A stretch of DNA of 64,000 bases from Saccharomyces paradoxus (GCF_002079055.1 NC_047493.1:62001-126000); one strand, 5' to 3'. Positions 8,807 through 19,724 are shown, counted from the first letter of the stretch. Program-made: numbers and translations. The notes: a model not told the origin generated them from the sequence alone.

Positions 8807-11686
8807 ATGTCTGAATATATGGACGACGTAGACCGTGAATTCATCAACTGTTTGTTCCCAAGCTACTTGCTACAGCAGCCTGTGGCTTATGATTTATGGA
8901 TTTTATATTTGCAACATAGAAAACTTTTTCACAAACTGAAGAACACAAATTTAATTAACACTGATGAAAATTCCACTGGTGTTGGAGTGGGCAGGACAAA
9001 GTTAACAGCTTCAACAAGGAAGGAAATCTGGTCAAAGCTGATGAATTTGGGTGTTCTGGGTACGATCTCGTTTGAGGCTGTCAACGATGATTATTTGATT
9101 CAGGTCTATAAGTATTTCTACCCAGACGTTAATGACTTTACTCTGAGATTCGGCGTTAAAGATTCAAATAAAAATTCAGTGCGATTTATGAAAGCTTCCT
9201 CAGATATGGGAAAAAATGCTCAGGAACTATTGGAACCCGTTTTATCTGAACGTGAAATGGCGCTTAACTCTAACATTAGCCTGGATAATGATGGAAATGA
9301 CGGTGAAGAAGAAGAAGAAGAAGAAGAAGATGATGATGATGACGATGACGATGACGATGACGACGATGAAGATGAATCTGATCTGGAAAGCCTAGAAGGG
9401 GAGGTAAATACTGATACAGACGATAACAACGAAGGAGATGGCTCTGATCATGACGAGGAAGGTGAAGATGAAGAAGGAAGAGGAGCAGATGCTGATGTGT
9501 CCAATGCACAACAGCGCACTGAAGGAATTGCGGACCCATGGATATATCAAAGATCTAGATCAGCTATTAATATAGAGGCGGGGCCAATGAATTTGTGGGA
9601 TACAACCGATAAGAATAGTAGTCTACAATACTACCCCCCTGATCAGTCTCCAACTTCTTCCTTTTCTTCTTCTAGAGTATCTTCAGGTAACGATAAAAAT
9701 GTCAACGAGGCAACAAATGGCCTGTCCAGTGGTGGTGGCAAAAAGAAAAATTCAATGATCCCTGATATTTACAAGATATTGGGGTACTTTTTACCTTCTA
9801 GGTGGCAAGCTCAACCAAATAACAGTTTACAAATATCCCAAGATGGTATTACTCATTTACAACCCAACCCTGATTATCATTCATATATGACTTATGAAAG
9901 ATCAAGCGCTTCGTCTGCCTCCGCTAGAAATAGGCTTAGAACTTCTTTTGAAAACTCTGGAAAAGTAGACTTTGCGGTCACTTGGGCAAATAAGTCACTG
10001 CCAGATAACAAACTAACAATATTCTATTACGAAATTAAAGTTCTAAGTGTAACGAGCACAGAAAGTGCTGAAAATAGTAACATTGTTATCGGATACAAGT
10101 TAGTAGAAAACGAATTAATGGAAGCCAGCACAAAAAAAAGTGTCTCTCGTTCAAGTGTGACTGGTTCTAGTAGTAGCTTAGGTGGTGGAAATAACATTAG
10201 TTCCAATAGAGTACCTTCTACCTCTTTCACTATGGAAGGTGCTCAAAGGCGCGATTATATTTATGAAGGGGGCGTTTCAGCTATGTCCCTTAACGTAGAT
10301 GGTTCCATAAACAAATGTCAGAAATACGGGTTTGATCTTAATGTGTTCGGCTATTGCGGGTTTGATGGTTTGATAACTAATTCTACAGAGCAATCTAAGG
10401 AATATGCGAAGCCTTTTGGCAGAGATGACGTTATCGGTTGTGGCATAAATTTCATTGATGGCTCAATTTTTTTCACAAAGAACGGTATCCATTTAGGGAA
10501 CGCATTTACCGACTTGAATGATCTAGAATTTGTTCCCTATGTGGCCTTGCGACCCGGAAATTCTGTTAGAACAAATTTTGGGTTGAATGAGGATTTCGTC
10601 TTTGATATTATTGGATACCAGGACCAGTGGAAGAGTTTAGCGTACGAACATATTTGTCGTGGACGCCAAATGGACGTTTCCATTGACGAGTTCGACTCCG
10701 ATGAAAGTGAAGAAAATGAAGGTACTGAAAATGGGGGTGAAGAAACTAAATCGGCAGAGTTGATGGATATTGATCAAGAAGATGATGCCGCTGGAAATCA
10801 GGATACAAAGAAACTCGATGATGAGAATGACAACAATCTGAAATTTCTATTAGGAGAAGATGATAGGTTTATAGATGGAAAGCTAGTTAGACCAGATGTC
10901 AACAATATCAACACCTTAAACGTGGATGACGGTTCATTACCTAACACACTGAATGTGATGATAAATGATTACTTGATCCACGAAGGATTGGTGGATGTTG
11001 CAAAGGGGTTTTTAAGAGACTTGCAAAAAGATGCGGTCAATGTCAATGGACAACACTCTGAAAGCAAAGATGTTATTAGGCATAATGAAAGACAAATCAT
11101 GAAAGAAGAACGTATGGTAAAGATAAGGCAAGAATTAAGATATTTAATAAACAAGGGCCAAATTAGCAAATGTATCAGTTATATCAATAACGAAATTCCC
11201 GATTTGTTGAAAAATAATCTAGAATTAGTGTTTGAGTTAAAGCTAGCAAACTACCTGGTGATGATTAAAAAAAGTTCATCCAAGGATGATGACGAAATCG
11301 AAAGTTTAATTCTGAAGGGTCAGGAATTATCTAATGAATTTATCTACGATACTGAAATTCCACAATCTTTGAGGGATAGGTTTAGCGGACAATTGAGTAA
11401 TGTCTCAGCCCTGTTGGCATATTCCAATCCACTTGTGGAGGCTCCAAAGGAGATATCAGGATATTTAAGCGATGAATATCTACAGGAGAGATTATTTCAA
11501 GTTAGCAACAATACAATACTAACGTTTTTACATAAGGATAGCGAATGTGCATTAGAGAATGTAATATCGAACACAAGAGCTATGCTTTCTACATTACTTG
11601 AGTATAACGCGTTCGGTTCAACCAATTCGTCGGACCCGAGGTATTACAAAGCGGTTAACTTCGACGAAGATGTGTTGAACTTGTGA
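8807..11686 (+). CDS. VID30: GID/CTLH ubiquitin ligase subunit Vid30 (Gid1)
   Basis: 959 residues. Vid30/Gid1 is a scaffold subunit of the GID E3 ubiquitin ligase, which marks gluconeogenic enzymes such as fructose-1,6-bisphosphatase for degradation when glucose returns (family knowledge). Visible parts in order are a helical N-terminus, a Glu then Asp homopolymer tract (about residues 167-190, bases 9305-9370), and a Ser-rich linker. An SPRY-type beta domain follows (about 330-610, with FGYCGFDG and [15 protein letters not shown]). A second acidic linker leads to a LisH motif (about 715-737, [18 protein letters not shown]). A CTLH/CRA region runs from about 768 to the end. The start ATG at 8807 is the first in frame. 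Length is within one residue of the S. cerevisiae protein as I recall it. Confidence 0.95.
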   Translation: MSEYMDDVDREFINCLFPSYLLQQPVAYDLWILYLQHRKLFHKLKNTNLINTDENSTGVGVGRTKLTASTRKEIWSKLMNLGVLGTISFEAVNDDYLIQVYKYFYPDVNDFTLRFGVKDSNKNSVRFMKASSDMGKNAQELLEPVLSEREMALNSNISLDNDGNDGEEEEEEEEDDDDDDDDDDDDDEDESDLESLEGEVNTDTDDNNEGDGSDHDEEGEDEEGRGADADVSNAQQRTEGIADPWIYQRSRSAINIEAGPMNLWDTTDKNSSLQYYPPDQSPTSSFSSSRVSSGNDKNVNEATNGLSSGGGKKKNSMIPDIYKILGYFLPSRWQAQPNNSLQISQDGITHLQPNPDYHSYMTYERSSASSASARNRLRTSFENSGKVDFAVTWANKSLPDNKLTIFYYEIKVLSVTSTESAENSNIVIGYKLVENELMEASTKKSVSRSSVTGSSSSLGGGNNISSNRVPSTSFTMEGAQRRDYIYEGGVSAMSLNVDGSINKCQKYGFDLNVFGYCGFDGLITNSTEQSKEYAKPFGRDDVIGCGINFIDGSIFFTKNGIHLGNAFTDLNDLEFVPYVALRPGNSVRTNFGLNEDFVFDIIGYQDQWKSLAYEHICRGRQMDVSIDEFDSDESEENEGTENGGEETKSAELMDIDQEDDAAGNQDTKKLDDENDNNLKFLLGEDDRFIDGKLVRPDVNNINTLNVDDGSLPNTLNVMINDYLIHEGLVDVAKGFLRDLQKDAVNVNGQHSESKDVIRHNERQIMKEERMVKIRQELRYLINKGQISKCISYINNEIPDLLKNNLELVFELKLANYLVMIKKSSSKDDDEIESLILKGQELSNEFIYDTEIPQSLRDRFSGQLSNVSALLAYSNPLVEAPKEISGYLSDEYLQERLFQVSNNTILTFLHKDSECALENVISNTRAMLSTLLEYNAFGSTNSSDPRYYKAVNFDEDVLNL

Positions 11687-11892
11687 GCATAAAATAAGCA
11701 TTTGTAAAGACTAAAAAACCTACGATGTCAGTCATTGTTTGCCCCCAAATTCGCATATCCATATGCCGCAAAAACTCTTTATATAATGAAATCTACTTGA
11801 CACCTTTCTTTTTAATATTCTCATTCAAAATATTTCTTAAATATAGTATATATTTCCATCGATATTTCCTTTGCAGGTTAATAGAGTGTCAT

Positions 11893-12302
11893 TTAAACAT
11901 AGACACCGAAAGAATTGGAGGCAAAAACAGTAGTCAGGCCAGCAAACAAACTACCAGTTACGCTTAAAATTGTGTAAAGGAAAAGTTTCTTGATGAATGA
12001 AGATTTGGAACCAACAGTGAACAGAGCAGATGATAGTACAGCCAATGTAACGAGTACACCACAAATAGCAAATTTTGGCTGGGTGTCTAAACGGATAAAT
12101 GGCTGGAAGCTATCGGTGGAATGGAACTCTTTCTTAATTGATTATACAGGTGCCGAGGAGGCGGATTGGTTATGCTTGTTAGTAATAATGACTTAAAACC
12201 GGCAGCAAGGGAACTGTTCGCTGTTCTGGGTGTTGCTAAAACATTACAGAAATGAAACCACCAGCGCAAAAGGTAACATACATATAATTGTTCATAAGTC
12301 AT
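11893..12302 (-). CDS. OST5: Oligosaccharyltransferase subunit Ost5, spliced gene
   Basis: Two exons on the minus strand, 12302-12282 and 12132-11893, encode 86 residues. Ost5 is a small subunit of the oligosaccharyltransferase that N-glycosylates proteins in the ER. Exon 1 is only seven codons (MTYEQLY). The intron begins GTATGT at 12281, carries TACTAAC at 12184-12178 and ends AG at 12134-12133. Exon 2 resumes KEFHSTDSFQPF. Two hydrophobic segments are visible, around FAICGVLVTLAVLSSALF and around LFLYTILSVTGSLFAGLTT, in a hairpin topology typical of this subunit. The protein ends SFGVYV. It is convergent with VID30 and divergent from MTC3. Translating across the predicted splice reproduces the Ost5 sequence I remember with few substitutions. 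Confidence 0.93.
12133..12281 (-). other. OST5 spliceosomal intron
   Basis: A 149-base intron on the minus strand with GTATGT at the 5' end (from 12281 downward), branch point TACTAAC at 12184-12178, and AG at 12134-12133. The branch to 3' splice site distance is about 45 bases. Exon 1 upstream is only 21 bases of coding sequence. Confidence 0.9.
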
Positions 12303-12487
12303 TGTAAGCTTTGAATATACAGGGATATCTCACTTCTCAGGATATATCTAGCAATAGTAATGTATACATGTATACTTACATCCTTCTTTGAAAAGTATTT
12401 CGCAGTTTCAAATTTCGCGTCATAGAAAGAAAGGAGAGGACCACTTGAAAGAAATGATTGACAATGCAAGAAGAATAAGGACAGAAG

Positions 12488-12859
12488 ATGATGGGACGAA
12501 ACGTTATTCGGTTAGCGCTGAGAAGATCTTTAAGCACGTATCAACCACCTGTGGTCGAGATCACGAATATAACTAAGTTGTGGCCCACTCTACGACCTGA
12601 AGTTAGAGATGAAGTCAAAGAGTATTTACGATGGAGGATGGAAGAAGATTGGAAATATATACCGCTAGAAGAGATCAAAGCCGCGTATTTCTTATCTTAT
12701 GGTCCCTGTGGTGGCAGATCTAAAAGCAACAAATGGAACGTAGGGTACACAGGAATGCGAATGGTGTTCAACCTTGTTTTGTTTGGCGGTGCAGCGACTG
12801 CATTTTATAATCGGAAGCAAGATAAGAAGCTGGAGGAACAACTAAGGGAACTTGTGTAA
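12488..12859 (+). CDS. MTC3: Mtc3, small mitochondrial protein
   Basis: 123 residues. MTC3 is a S. cerevisiae gene whose product localises to mitochondria and whose mutants show genetic interaction with a telomere-capping mutation. Its molecular role is unknown. The N-terminus MMGRNVIRLALRRSLSTY is basic, amphipathic and free of acidic residues, as expected for a mitochondrial presequence. A Trp/Glu/Arg-rich middle follows. A hydrophobic segment near residues 92-110 (MVFNLVLFGGAATAFY) and a charged tail close the protein. This resembles a small inner-membrane protein. The start has tandem ATGs at 12488 and 12491. An out-of-frame ATG at 12454 opens a short frame that overlaps this start. OST5 lies 185 bases upstream, divergently oriented. 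Confidence 0.9.
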   Translation: MMGRNVIRLALRRSLSTYQPPVVEITNITKLWPTLRPEVRDEVKEYLRWRMEEDWKYIPLEEIKAAYFLSYGPCGGRSKSNKWNVGYTGMRMVFNLVLFGGAATAFYNRKQDKKLEEQLRELV

Positions 12860-12969
12860 ATTGGAAGCAGCAATAATATTTATAGTGCTTGTACAGAGTA
12901 TATTTCTTCTTTCTATCATTCATTACCCCATTTCTGTAAATAAACCTGAAAATATGAATGCAAAAAAAT

Positions 12970-13043
12970 TGATTTCGCCCAGGATCGAACTGGGGACGTT
13001 CTGCGTGTTAAGCAGATGCCATAACCGACTAGACCACGAAACC
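12970..13043 (-). tRNA. tRNA-Val(AAC)
   Basis: 74 bases on the minus strand, with 5' end GGTTTCGTGG at 13043 and 3' end CGAAATCA at 12970. The acceptor stem GGTTTCG pairs with CGAAATC. The anticodon loop CTTAACAC contains AAC. The B box GTTCGATCC and A box TGGTCTAGTCGG are intact. There is no intron. A Ty3-type LTR begins 16 bases beyond its 5' end. Confidence 0.97.
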
Positions 13044-13059
13044 AGCTTTTATTGCTGGA

Positions 13060-13403
13060 TGTTGTATCACGGGCTTGAGTAATACCGGATGTCTTGACAA
13101 TCCTAAAGTCGTTAAGGAGAGTAACTTGTTGTCAGACTTATTATTAACGTGATTCACAGAATGTTACTTATCCTATATAATCTATATAAGATCTGAATCT
13201 AACTAAAGGGTGGAAGCGCGGAATCTCGGATCTAAACTAATTGTTCAGGTATTTATACGTTTGGTTAGTTTGGTTCATCTTAAGCAAGCAGGTTGTCTAG
13301 TATACTCAATCTTGTCTGTTTTGGAACTATTGTATTCGTACGTGTTTCATGTCTAGGTTGGTAAATCTAGTATTGCTGAGGTATCTCATTTTGAGATACA
13401 ACA
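13060..13403 (-). mobile_element. Solo LTR of Ty3 type (sigma)
   Basis: A 344-base repeat bounded by TGTTGTAT at 13060 and ATACAACA at 13403, so both ends carry the 8-base inverted terminal repeats of sigma. On the minus strand it opens TGTTGTATCTCAAAATGAGA, as Ty3 LTRs do. Its length matches the family (about 340). There is no internal coding sequence, so this is a solo LTR, a relic. It sits 16 bases upstream of the tRNA-Val 5' end, the position Ty3 integrase is known to target. No matching short flanking duplication is obvious, which suggests some age. Confidence 0.93.
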
Positions 13404-13481
13404 AAAAACTTTCATTTGAAAGGGCTACCATCAAAACGTTCAGAGAATTGTTGAATTCATTATTTGATAAAGGGACCATTG

Positions 13482-13801
13482 TTAGATATAGGTGAATAAT
13501 TGGATAGTTGTTGGGGAACCAGTTCTTGTTAAAGGATATAATATTAGATATGCAGGATATACTAGAAGTTCTCCTTGAGGATATAGAAATCCACAAAAGG
13601 GAATCGATAGTTCTATATAGTGTTATTATTTTATCTTCTTTTCCTTTTATACGTTGTCATTCATTATCCTATAACATTATCAATCCTTGCATTTCAGCTT
13701 CCATTAGATTGGATGGCTGTTTCTCAATCTTTATGCCATCCTCTTGCACCGCATATTGTAATATACTATTAAATAGATGATATTAGAATTTCATTCCAAC
13801 A
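13482..13801 (-). mobile_element. Solo delta LTR (Ty1/Ty2 type)
   Basis: About 320 bases. On the minus strand it opens TGTTGGAATGAAATTCTAAT at 13801 and contains the delta hallmarks GGAAGCTGAAATGCAAGGAT and GAACTTCTAGTATA. The far end near 13482 is less well conserved, so that boundary is approximate. It is a relic with no internal region. It is the second LTR stacked upstream of the tRNA-Val gene, beyond the sigma, as is common for Ty1 insertion upstream of Pol III genes. Confidence 0.88.
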
Positions 13802-14270
13802 CCAACACATATATATACATATATATATATATATGTGACTCTCTTAAGAGTAGAAAAAAATATGTGACTGGTGGTATAAAGTGGCAGGTACTATATAAAT
13901 GTAGAAGCACCATTAAAGATGTCTTTATAATTAAATTACCCTTCTCTTAAAGAATTAGCCGCCCATAACGGAAAATATCATAGTTGACGAAATAAAACGC
14001 GCTTGCCAAAACGTGCAATGAATCGCCATATACGAAAAATCAAACGCGTGTATCAGAATTCTCTTACCCAGCCTAGGATGATATTTTTTGGCCGAAAAAA
14101 AAAAGGAAAAAAAATTGAAATTTCGCGATCCGAACAAACAACAATGAACAAAAAACAGATATATATAACGCTGCCAAGCCTATTCTTGTTGCCGATTGAT
14201 TGTTGACGTCTCCTTAATTGAGAAATCCTAACAAAACAAACACACTAGCCACACAGTACCTTCCGCCCGA
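13802..14270. other. Region upstream of VRG4 with TA-rich microsatellite
   Basis: Contains an alternating (TA/CA) microsatellite at about 13804-13838 directly at the LTR edge, then ordinary AT-rich promoter-like sequence with an A-tract near 14096-14113. No gene is supported. Confidence 0.6.
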
Positions 14271-15284
14271 ATGTCTGAATTGAAAACAGGTCATGCAGGC
14301 CATAACCCTTGGGCTTCAGTTGCCAATTCCGGCCCGATCTCCATTTTATCCTACTGTGGTTCGTCCATTTTGATGACAGTCACTAACAAGTTCGTCGTCA
14401 ACTTGAAGGATTTCAACATGAACTTTGTCATGCTATTCGTGCAATCTCTAGTTTGTACTATGACCTTGATCGTTCTACGTATACTGGGTTATGCGAAGTT
14501 CCGTTCATTAAACAAAACAGACGCCAAGAACTGGTTCCCTATTTCCTTTTTACTGGTCTTGATGATCTACACTTCTTCTAAAGCTTTACAGTACTTGGCT
14601 GTCCCAATTTACACCATTTTCAAGAATTTAACTATTATCTTGATTGCTTATGGTGAAGTTCTGTTCTTTGGTGGCTCTGTCACCTCAATGGAATTATCGT
14701 CATTTTTGTTGATGGTTCTCTCTTCCGTTGTTGCTACTTGGGGTGACCAACAAGCTGTGGCTGCCAACGCTGCCTCATTGGCTGAAGGAGCAGCCGGTGC
14801 TGTTGCCACATTCAATCCAGGTTATTTCTGGATGTTTACCAACTGTATTTCTTCTGCGCTATTTGTTCTTATAATGAGAAAGAGAATTAAGTTGACCAAC
14901 TTCAAGGATTTTGACACTATGTTTTACAACAATGTTCTGGCTCTACCTATCCTATTACTGTTTTCTTTCTGTGTGGAAGATTGGTCTTCTACCAATTTGA
15001 CCAATAATTTGTCCAACGATTCGCTAACTGCTATGATCATCAGTGGTGTTGCATCTGTCGGTATCTCTTACTGTTCCGGTTGGTGTGTTCGTGTTACTTC
15101 ATCTACTACATATTCGATGGTTGGGGCTTTGAACAAGTTGCCAATTGCCTTGTCTGGTTTGATTTTCTTTGATGCTCCAAGAAACTTCTTATCCATTCTC
15201 TCCATTTTCATTGGTTTCCTATCAGGTATTATTTATGCTGTTGCCAAACAAAAGAAGCAACAAGCCCAACCCTTACGTAAATGA
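14271..15284 (+). CDS. VRG4: Golgi GDP-mannose transporter Vrg4
   Basis: 337 residues, the same length as S. cerevisiae Vrg4 (Gog5, Vig4). It exchanges GDP-mannose for GMP across the Golgi membrane and so supplies mannosylation of glycoproteins and sphingolipids; the gene is essential. About ten hydrophobic segments span the protein. The nucleotide-sugar binding motif GALNK is present at residues 285-289, and the [13 protein letters not shown] region (about residues 116-128) is intact. The C-terminus [12 protein letters not shown] is basic and cytosolic, as expected for Golgi retention by COPI. Codon use looks biased to preferred yeast codons, consistent with strong expression. Confidence 0.96.
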   Translation: MSELKTGHAGHNPWASVANSGPISILSYCGSSILMTVTNKFVVNLKDFNMNFVMLFVQSLVCTMTLIVLRILGYAKFRSLNKTDAKNWFPISFLLVLMIYTSSKALQYLAVPIYTIFKNLTIILIAYGEVLFFGGSVTSMELSSFLLMVLSSVVATWGDQQAVAANAASLAEGAAGAVATFNPGYFWMFTNCISSALFVLIMRKRIKLTNFKDFDTMFYNNVLALPILLLFSFCVEDWSSTNLTNNLSNDSLTAMIISGVASVGISYCSGWCVRVTSSTTYSMVGALNKLPIALSGLIFFDAPRNFLSILSIFIGFLSGIIYAVAKQKKQQAQPLRK

Positions 15285-15395
15285 GAAATTAGGAAGTGAG
15301 CGTTTTGTTTTTTTTTTTTTTTGATTTATTTCATTTTTATAGAGGCATCTAATGCACGCAGATCTATATACAAGTATATTTAAAATCGATACAAC

Positions 15396-16259
<864 letters not shown>

Positions 16260-16427
16260 TCAAGACCTTGCTCATGTATACCGAAATTTATTCAGATGAA
16301 ATGAGACGTAATACAATTAAGAAACTGGTTGCTTATTGAAGAACACACAAATACATGTATAGATATATATACATATATACATATAAACACCCATATCATC
16401 AAATCATTATCAATAATAAGTTTGCGA

Positions 16428-16441
16428 GGCGGGTACCCGCC
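16428..16441. promoter_or_regulatory. GC-rich palindrome upstream of SDT1
   Basis: GGCGGGTACCCGCC is a perfect 14-base palindrome in an AT-rich spacer. It lies about 190 bases upstream of the SDT1 start and 16 bases past the COG1 stop. Its halves resemble, but do not fully match, the Reb1 consensus CGGGTAA. A role as a dyad-binding factor site is an inference. Confidence 0.4.
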
Positions 16442-16456
16442 CTCGTGCCACTATTA

Positions 16457-17710
16457 TTACTGCTGCCTTAATTGCGTAATTTGATCGATGACTAATTGCA
16501 AGAGATTGTGATTGATGTACGAAGCCATAAAATCATCCACAATGCTCGTTGAGTTTTCCGCCGATGAAGGCAAGCAGGATTCGATCTGGGTTTTAAAGTC
16601 CTGCAATTGCGTAATCAATTTATTTTTCAAATCCGCCAGTATTTCCTGAGGACACTTATACATTTCTAAGTTTTGTAGGATTTCAATCGTAGGCTGCACC
16701 GTTTGGTAAATCTGCAATGTGGCATCGTTAGTTAAACCCTTTGAATAAAATACCGCTGTATCAATGTACTGTTTCAATGCCTCCTCATCAAGTGGAGATA
16801 CAGTGCCATCATCGACGCTCTTGTCATCATCATGGAAGATATCTAGTTGATGAAGAGTTTCCGGCTCCCTAAGCTTGGCTCTCAAAATAGATAGCGTATC
16901 CAAATGTGTGTTTATTTCTTTCACAGTTTTACGAATAAGATGGTCTCTAAAGGTGGATGAATTCACAAAATCTGCAACAACTGTATCACTGTATTGTTGA
17001 TTGGGGTGATATTGATGTTCTTTGTTTTTGGTGCCCGATATCAGCAAAGCTTGAACGTTCTCATTGAATAGGGTTTCGAATAAGGATTCATTGAATAAGG
17101 AAAGTGAATCATCGTCCCACTTCGAGGCAAACTCAGTGTTTAGTAAATTATATAGTCTTACCCACTGCAGTAAAGTCAAGTTTAATGTCTTCATGGAGTC
17201 CACCAAGAACTTCTGTAATTGACAACATTTGTCTTTGATAAGCGTTTCAAAATTACTAGGCACTGATATCAAAGATAATTCGTGGAAATTCAACAACAGC
17301 TCATCGAATATACGCGACGGAGTAGTGGAAGTGACAATACGGTTGCAAAAATTATTGATAGAGATGGTCCAATTTGAGATAACTAGTATGTTTTGTGATG
17401 GTATAGAGATCTTCTCTTCACTGCCAAGTGATGATATATGAGTAGTGCTCTGGTGTAATAGTGGAGGTAACTTATTCAATTGAAACTTCTCATCATCGAA
17501 ACATAGCGTTTTAAAATCTTGGTCAACAGACTTTAGATTAAGTGACAAATCGTTGACAGAATCGGTCAAGCTTAAAATCTTGTTATAATTCTTTAGCAAG
17601 TTCTTTTGAAAGGCCTCATTGGTTTTTATCAAATCGTTCTGTAACTCCAGTTGATAATCTTTAATCTGTGCAATATGAAAATCGTGAAACAGCGGTAGCA
17701 CTTCGTCCAT
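16457..17710 (-). CDS. COG1: Conserved oligomeric Golgi complex subunit Cog1
   Basis: 417 residues. Cog1 is a subunit of lobe A of the COG tethering complex, which captures vesicles in intra-Golgi retrograde transport. The N-terminal 75 residues form a heptad-rich coiled coil (MDEVLPLFHDFHIAQIKDYQ onward), as in all Cog subunits that assemble through N-terminal bundles. The remainder is helical with polar linkers and ends IDQITQLRQQ. Sequence recognition is clear, but the protein differs at many positions from the S. cerevisiae one. That fits its fast evolution and is one sign that the window is not S. cerevisiae. It is transcribed in the same direction as SDT1, with 218 bases between. Confidence 0.93.
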   Translation of the reverse strand: MDEVLPLFHDFHIAQIKDYQLELQNDLIKTNEAFQKNLLKNYNKILSLTDSVNDLSLNLKSVDQDFKTLCFDDEKFQLNKLPPLLHQSTTHISSLGSEEKISIPSQNILVISNWTISINNFCNRIVTSTTPSRIFDELLLNFHELSLISVPSNFETLIKDKCCQLQKFLVDSMKTLNLTLLQWVRLYNLLNTEFASKWDDDSLSLFNESLFETLFNENVQALLISGTKNKEHQYHPNQQYSDTVVADFVNSSTFRDHLIRKTVKEINTHLDTLSILRAKLREPETLHQLDIFHDDDKSVDDGTVSPLDEEALKQYIDTAVFYSKGLTNDATLQIYQTVQPTIEILQNLEMYKCPQEILADLKNKLITQLQDFKTQIESCLPSSAENSTSIVDDFMASYINHNLLQLVIDQITQLRQQ

Positions 17711-18010
17711 TTTCCTGCGTCTTGGTTTCTTGTTTTAGGCTTTTGCTATCGCAAGATGTGTTGTACGAGTGTGCTATTTACTAGTCACCGACATGTTTCA
17801 TTTTTCTTCCTCACCATAATGATGAACTATACCAGAAAATGGGAAAAAAAGCTGAAATTTGAGAAATCGCTTTGGATGACCAGACCCAAAACAGACATAG
17901 GCATGTTTGTATAATTGGTACATAGATAAATATCAAGTAAAAATATGCAGTATTCTTCTAAAAAAAAAAAAAAAGAAAAAAAAAAATCAAAAAAGTCCTT
18001 CAAGAAGTGA
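17711..18010. other. EDC1-COG1 intergenic region
   Basis: 300 bases between EDC1 (stop near 18011) and COG1 (start 17710), both on the minus strand. It contains a long A tract broken by one G (about 17960-17987) just past the EDC1 stop. No gene is supported. Confidence 0.6.
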
Positions 18011-18538
18011 TTATAGAAAACTTGGTTTGGGCAAGTTTTTAGCCTCCCTTGGACCATTGGTGGCAAAAGTGGAGCCTGCATAAGAGTGACTAAATTTTTT
18101 GGCACCGCCATTACAACTCATTGGTATTATCCCCTGGGGGTTATGCGGAGACTGTTTCTGGTTCAGAAGCAAGTTCTTCAGGTTCTGACTCAGTAAACGA
18201 GTATCATCTTTGTTGTTCTGTCGTGGAACTTCTTTATTGTTTTGTCTGTTCTTTTTACCTAAAGCAGCCGTTGAGGAAGGGGAAGAAGGTGGAGAGTGTT
18301 TCTTCTGATGGAATGACGGCTTCTTGCTGGAAGAATGGCCGAAGTTAGGTTTCTCACCGTTAGGAAGAGTTTGGGGAGGTGGTATATCCGTGATGTGACT
18401 GTTGTTATTGACGTTCTTAGCAGTATTCCCCCTCGCACGACTATTTCTGTTTTTTTGCTTGATAAGATTATTTGTCTTGTTTCTGCCAGCCGATGGCAAC
18501 AGCCTGGAGCTGTTGAAATACATGGTATCCGTCGACAT
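18011..18538 (-). CDS. EDC1: Enhancer of mRNA decapping Edc1
   Basis: 175 residues. Edc1 is a small, largely unfolded RNA-binding protein that activates the decapping enzyme Dcp1-Dcp2 and is paralogous to Edc2. The protein is Asn/Ser/Lys/Gln-rich and basic throughout, with the repeated phrase RQNNK. Near the C-terminus it carries the conserved short activation region HSYAGSTFATNGP, followed by a Pro-rich end PKPSFL of the kind that docks on the Dcp1 EVH1 domain (family knowledge). No folded domain is apparent. The start ATG at 18538 gives MSTDTMYFNSSRLLPSAGR as in S. cerevisiae. Confidence 0.93.
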   Translation of the reverse strand: MSTDTMYFNSSRLLPSAGRNKTNNLIKQKNRNSRARGNTAKNVNNNSHITDIPPPQTLPNGEKPNFGHSSSKKPSFHQKKHSPPSSPSSTAALGKKNRQNNKEVPRQNNKDDTRLLSQNLKNLLLNQKQSPHNPQGIIPMSCNGGAKKFSHSYAGSTFATNGPREAKNLPKPSFL

Positions 18539-18774
18539 GTCTTGAATTATTTGTGTGAGTATATTGATATGCTGAGTGGAATTATGTTACGGTTTGGTAA
18601 GTACTTTGCCTTCAATGTAGAGTGTGTTATTGTCCTTGTTAACTTGAAGACTTTTACCATTTCTACCCGTATTTCTACCCGATACATAAACATCATTTCA
18701 CACGAACAAGTAGATGATTCTGCTGTAGTACCTAAGGTATTTGTAATTATATATAGCTATATGGGTACTAAAAG

Positions 18775-19641
18775 CTATACAACGGTCAAAGGGTCGCGGT
18801 CCATTCTGCTTACAACTACTTCATAACCCTCATCTTGGAACAAGCCATGCATAACATCTCGTAGGAATCCACGCTCAGTGTTTGAGTGGTTGCAAACAAT
18901 AACGGTCTTGCCCATTTCTTTCCACTTTAGCACTTCATGATGCGACATTTCTCCTGTATAGTAAAGATCTACGTCCTCGTTTAGTTGTTTAAATACGCCA
19001 GAACCGCTCCCGGCACAGACGGCAACCTTTTTGATCATAAGTCGGTTCCATGTGGATGGAGAAGCGCCAGATGCCACTTGTATATGGGGAATCCGTAGAG
19101 CACGCTTGACATTTTCAACGATTTGCTGCAACGAAATGTCTTTACTCAACTCTACGAATCTACCGTAGCCGATTAAGTCGTCGGTTTCGCCACTGACAGT
19201 TTCCAAGGCATAAGACTTTGTAACGTTCTCTCCATTGTTCAAGCCCTTGACCAACCAGTCGTTTACACCGCCACGAGCGGCATCCACAGCAGTGTGAGGG
19301 CAGTATACGGATATGCCGTATTGGATTAGTTTTATAGCTGTCTCGTGTTGTGGGTTGGTATGTGGGCTTAATCTGCTCCAACTCGGGAAAATAAAAGGAT
19401 GGTAGGCAATAATTACGTTGCAGTTAGCATCCACAGCTTCTTGGGCGACTGACTTTGTGAGGTCGACGGTTAAAAGGACCTTTGTCTTAACGGTTGGATT
19501 AGCAGTGGTGGCTTGTGCAGTGGAGCAATCAATGAGAAGGCCGGTATTGTCCCAGCTCTTATCTGCGTACTTTTGAGGATAGAACTTAGTGATGCTACGC
19601 ACAACCTTGTCCAATTGTGCTCTAGTAATAGCTCTACTCAT
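18775..19641 (-). CDS. NIF3: NIF3-family protein (NGG1-interacting factor 3)
   Basis: 288 residues. The NIF3/DUF34 family is a conserved metal-binding fold found from bacteria to humans. The yeast protein was found by interaction with Ngg1p, and its biochemical function is still unsettled. The family's metal-ligand motifs are visible: IIAYHPFIFPSW (near residue 80) and, near the C-terminus, VCNHSNTERGFL. The central phrase CPHTAVDAARGGVNDWL carries a further conserved His/Asp. The ATG at 19641 starts MSRAITRAQLDKVVRS. It is divergent from FRA2, with only 83 bases between the two start codons. Confidence 0.94.
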   Translation of the reverse strand: MSRAITRAQLDKVVRSITKFYPQKYADKSWDNTGLLIDCSTAQATTANPTVKTKVLLTVDLTKSVAQEAVDANCNVIIAYHPFIFPSWSRLSPHTNPQHETAIKLIQYGISVYCPHTAVDAARGGVNDWLVKGLNNGENVTKSYALETVSGETDDLIGYGRFVELSKDISLQQIVENVKRALRIPHIQVASGASPSTWNRLMIKKVAVCAGSGSGVFKQLNEDVDLYYTGEMSHHEVLKWKEMGKTVIVCNHSNTERGFLRDVMHGLFQDEGYEVVVSRMDRDPLTVV

Positions 19642-19724
19642 TGCAGTTTGGTGGGCTCTTATTTTGTTTCCTTCCGACTTTTTACTGGAATAAGTTTTTC
19701 GGTGTTATATATATATATATATAT
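19642..19724. promoter_or_regulatory. Compact divergent NIF3/FRA2 promoter with TA repeat
   Basis: Only 83 bases separate the ATG codons of two divergent genes. An uninterrupted TA dinucleotide run of about ten units (roughly 19705-19726) abuts and overlaps the FRA2 ATG. Core promoter elements for both genes must therefore lie in this spacer or inside the neighbouring coding sequence. Confidence 0.6.

Noticed and set aside
11725-11967. Plus-strand ORF of 80 codons after VID30
   Set aside because: It lies over the 3' part of OST5 on the opposite strand, has biased low-quality composition and no recognisable homolog.
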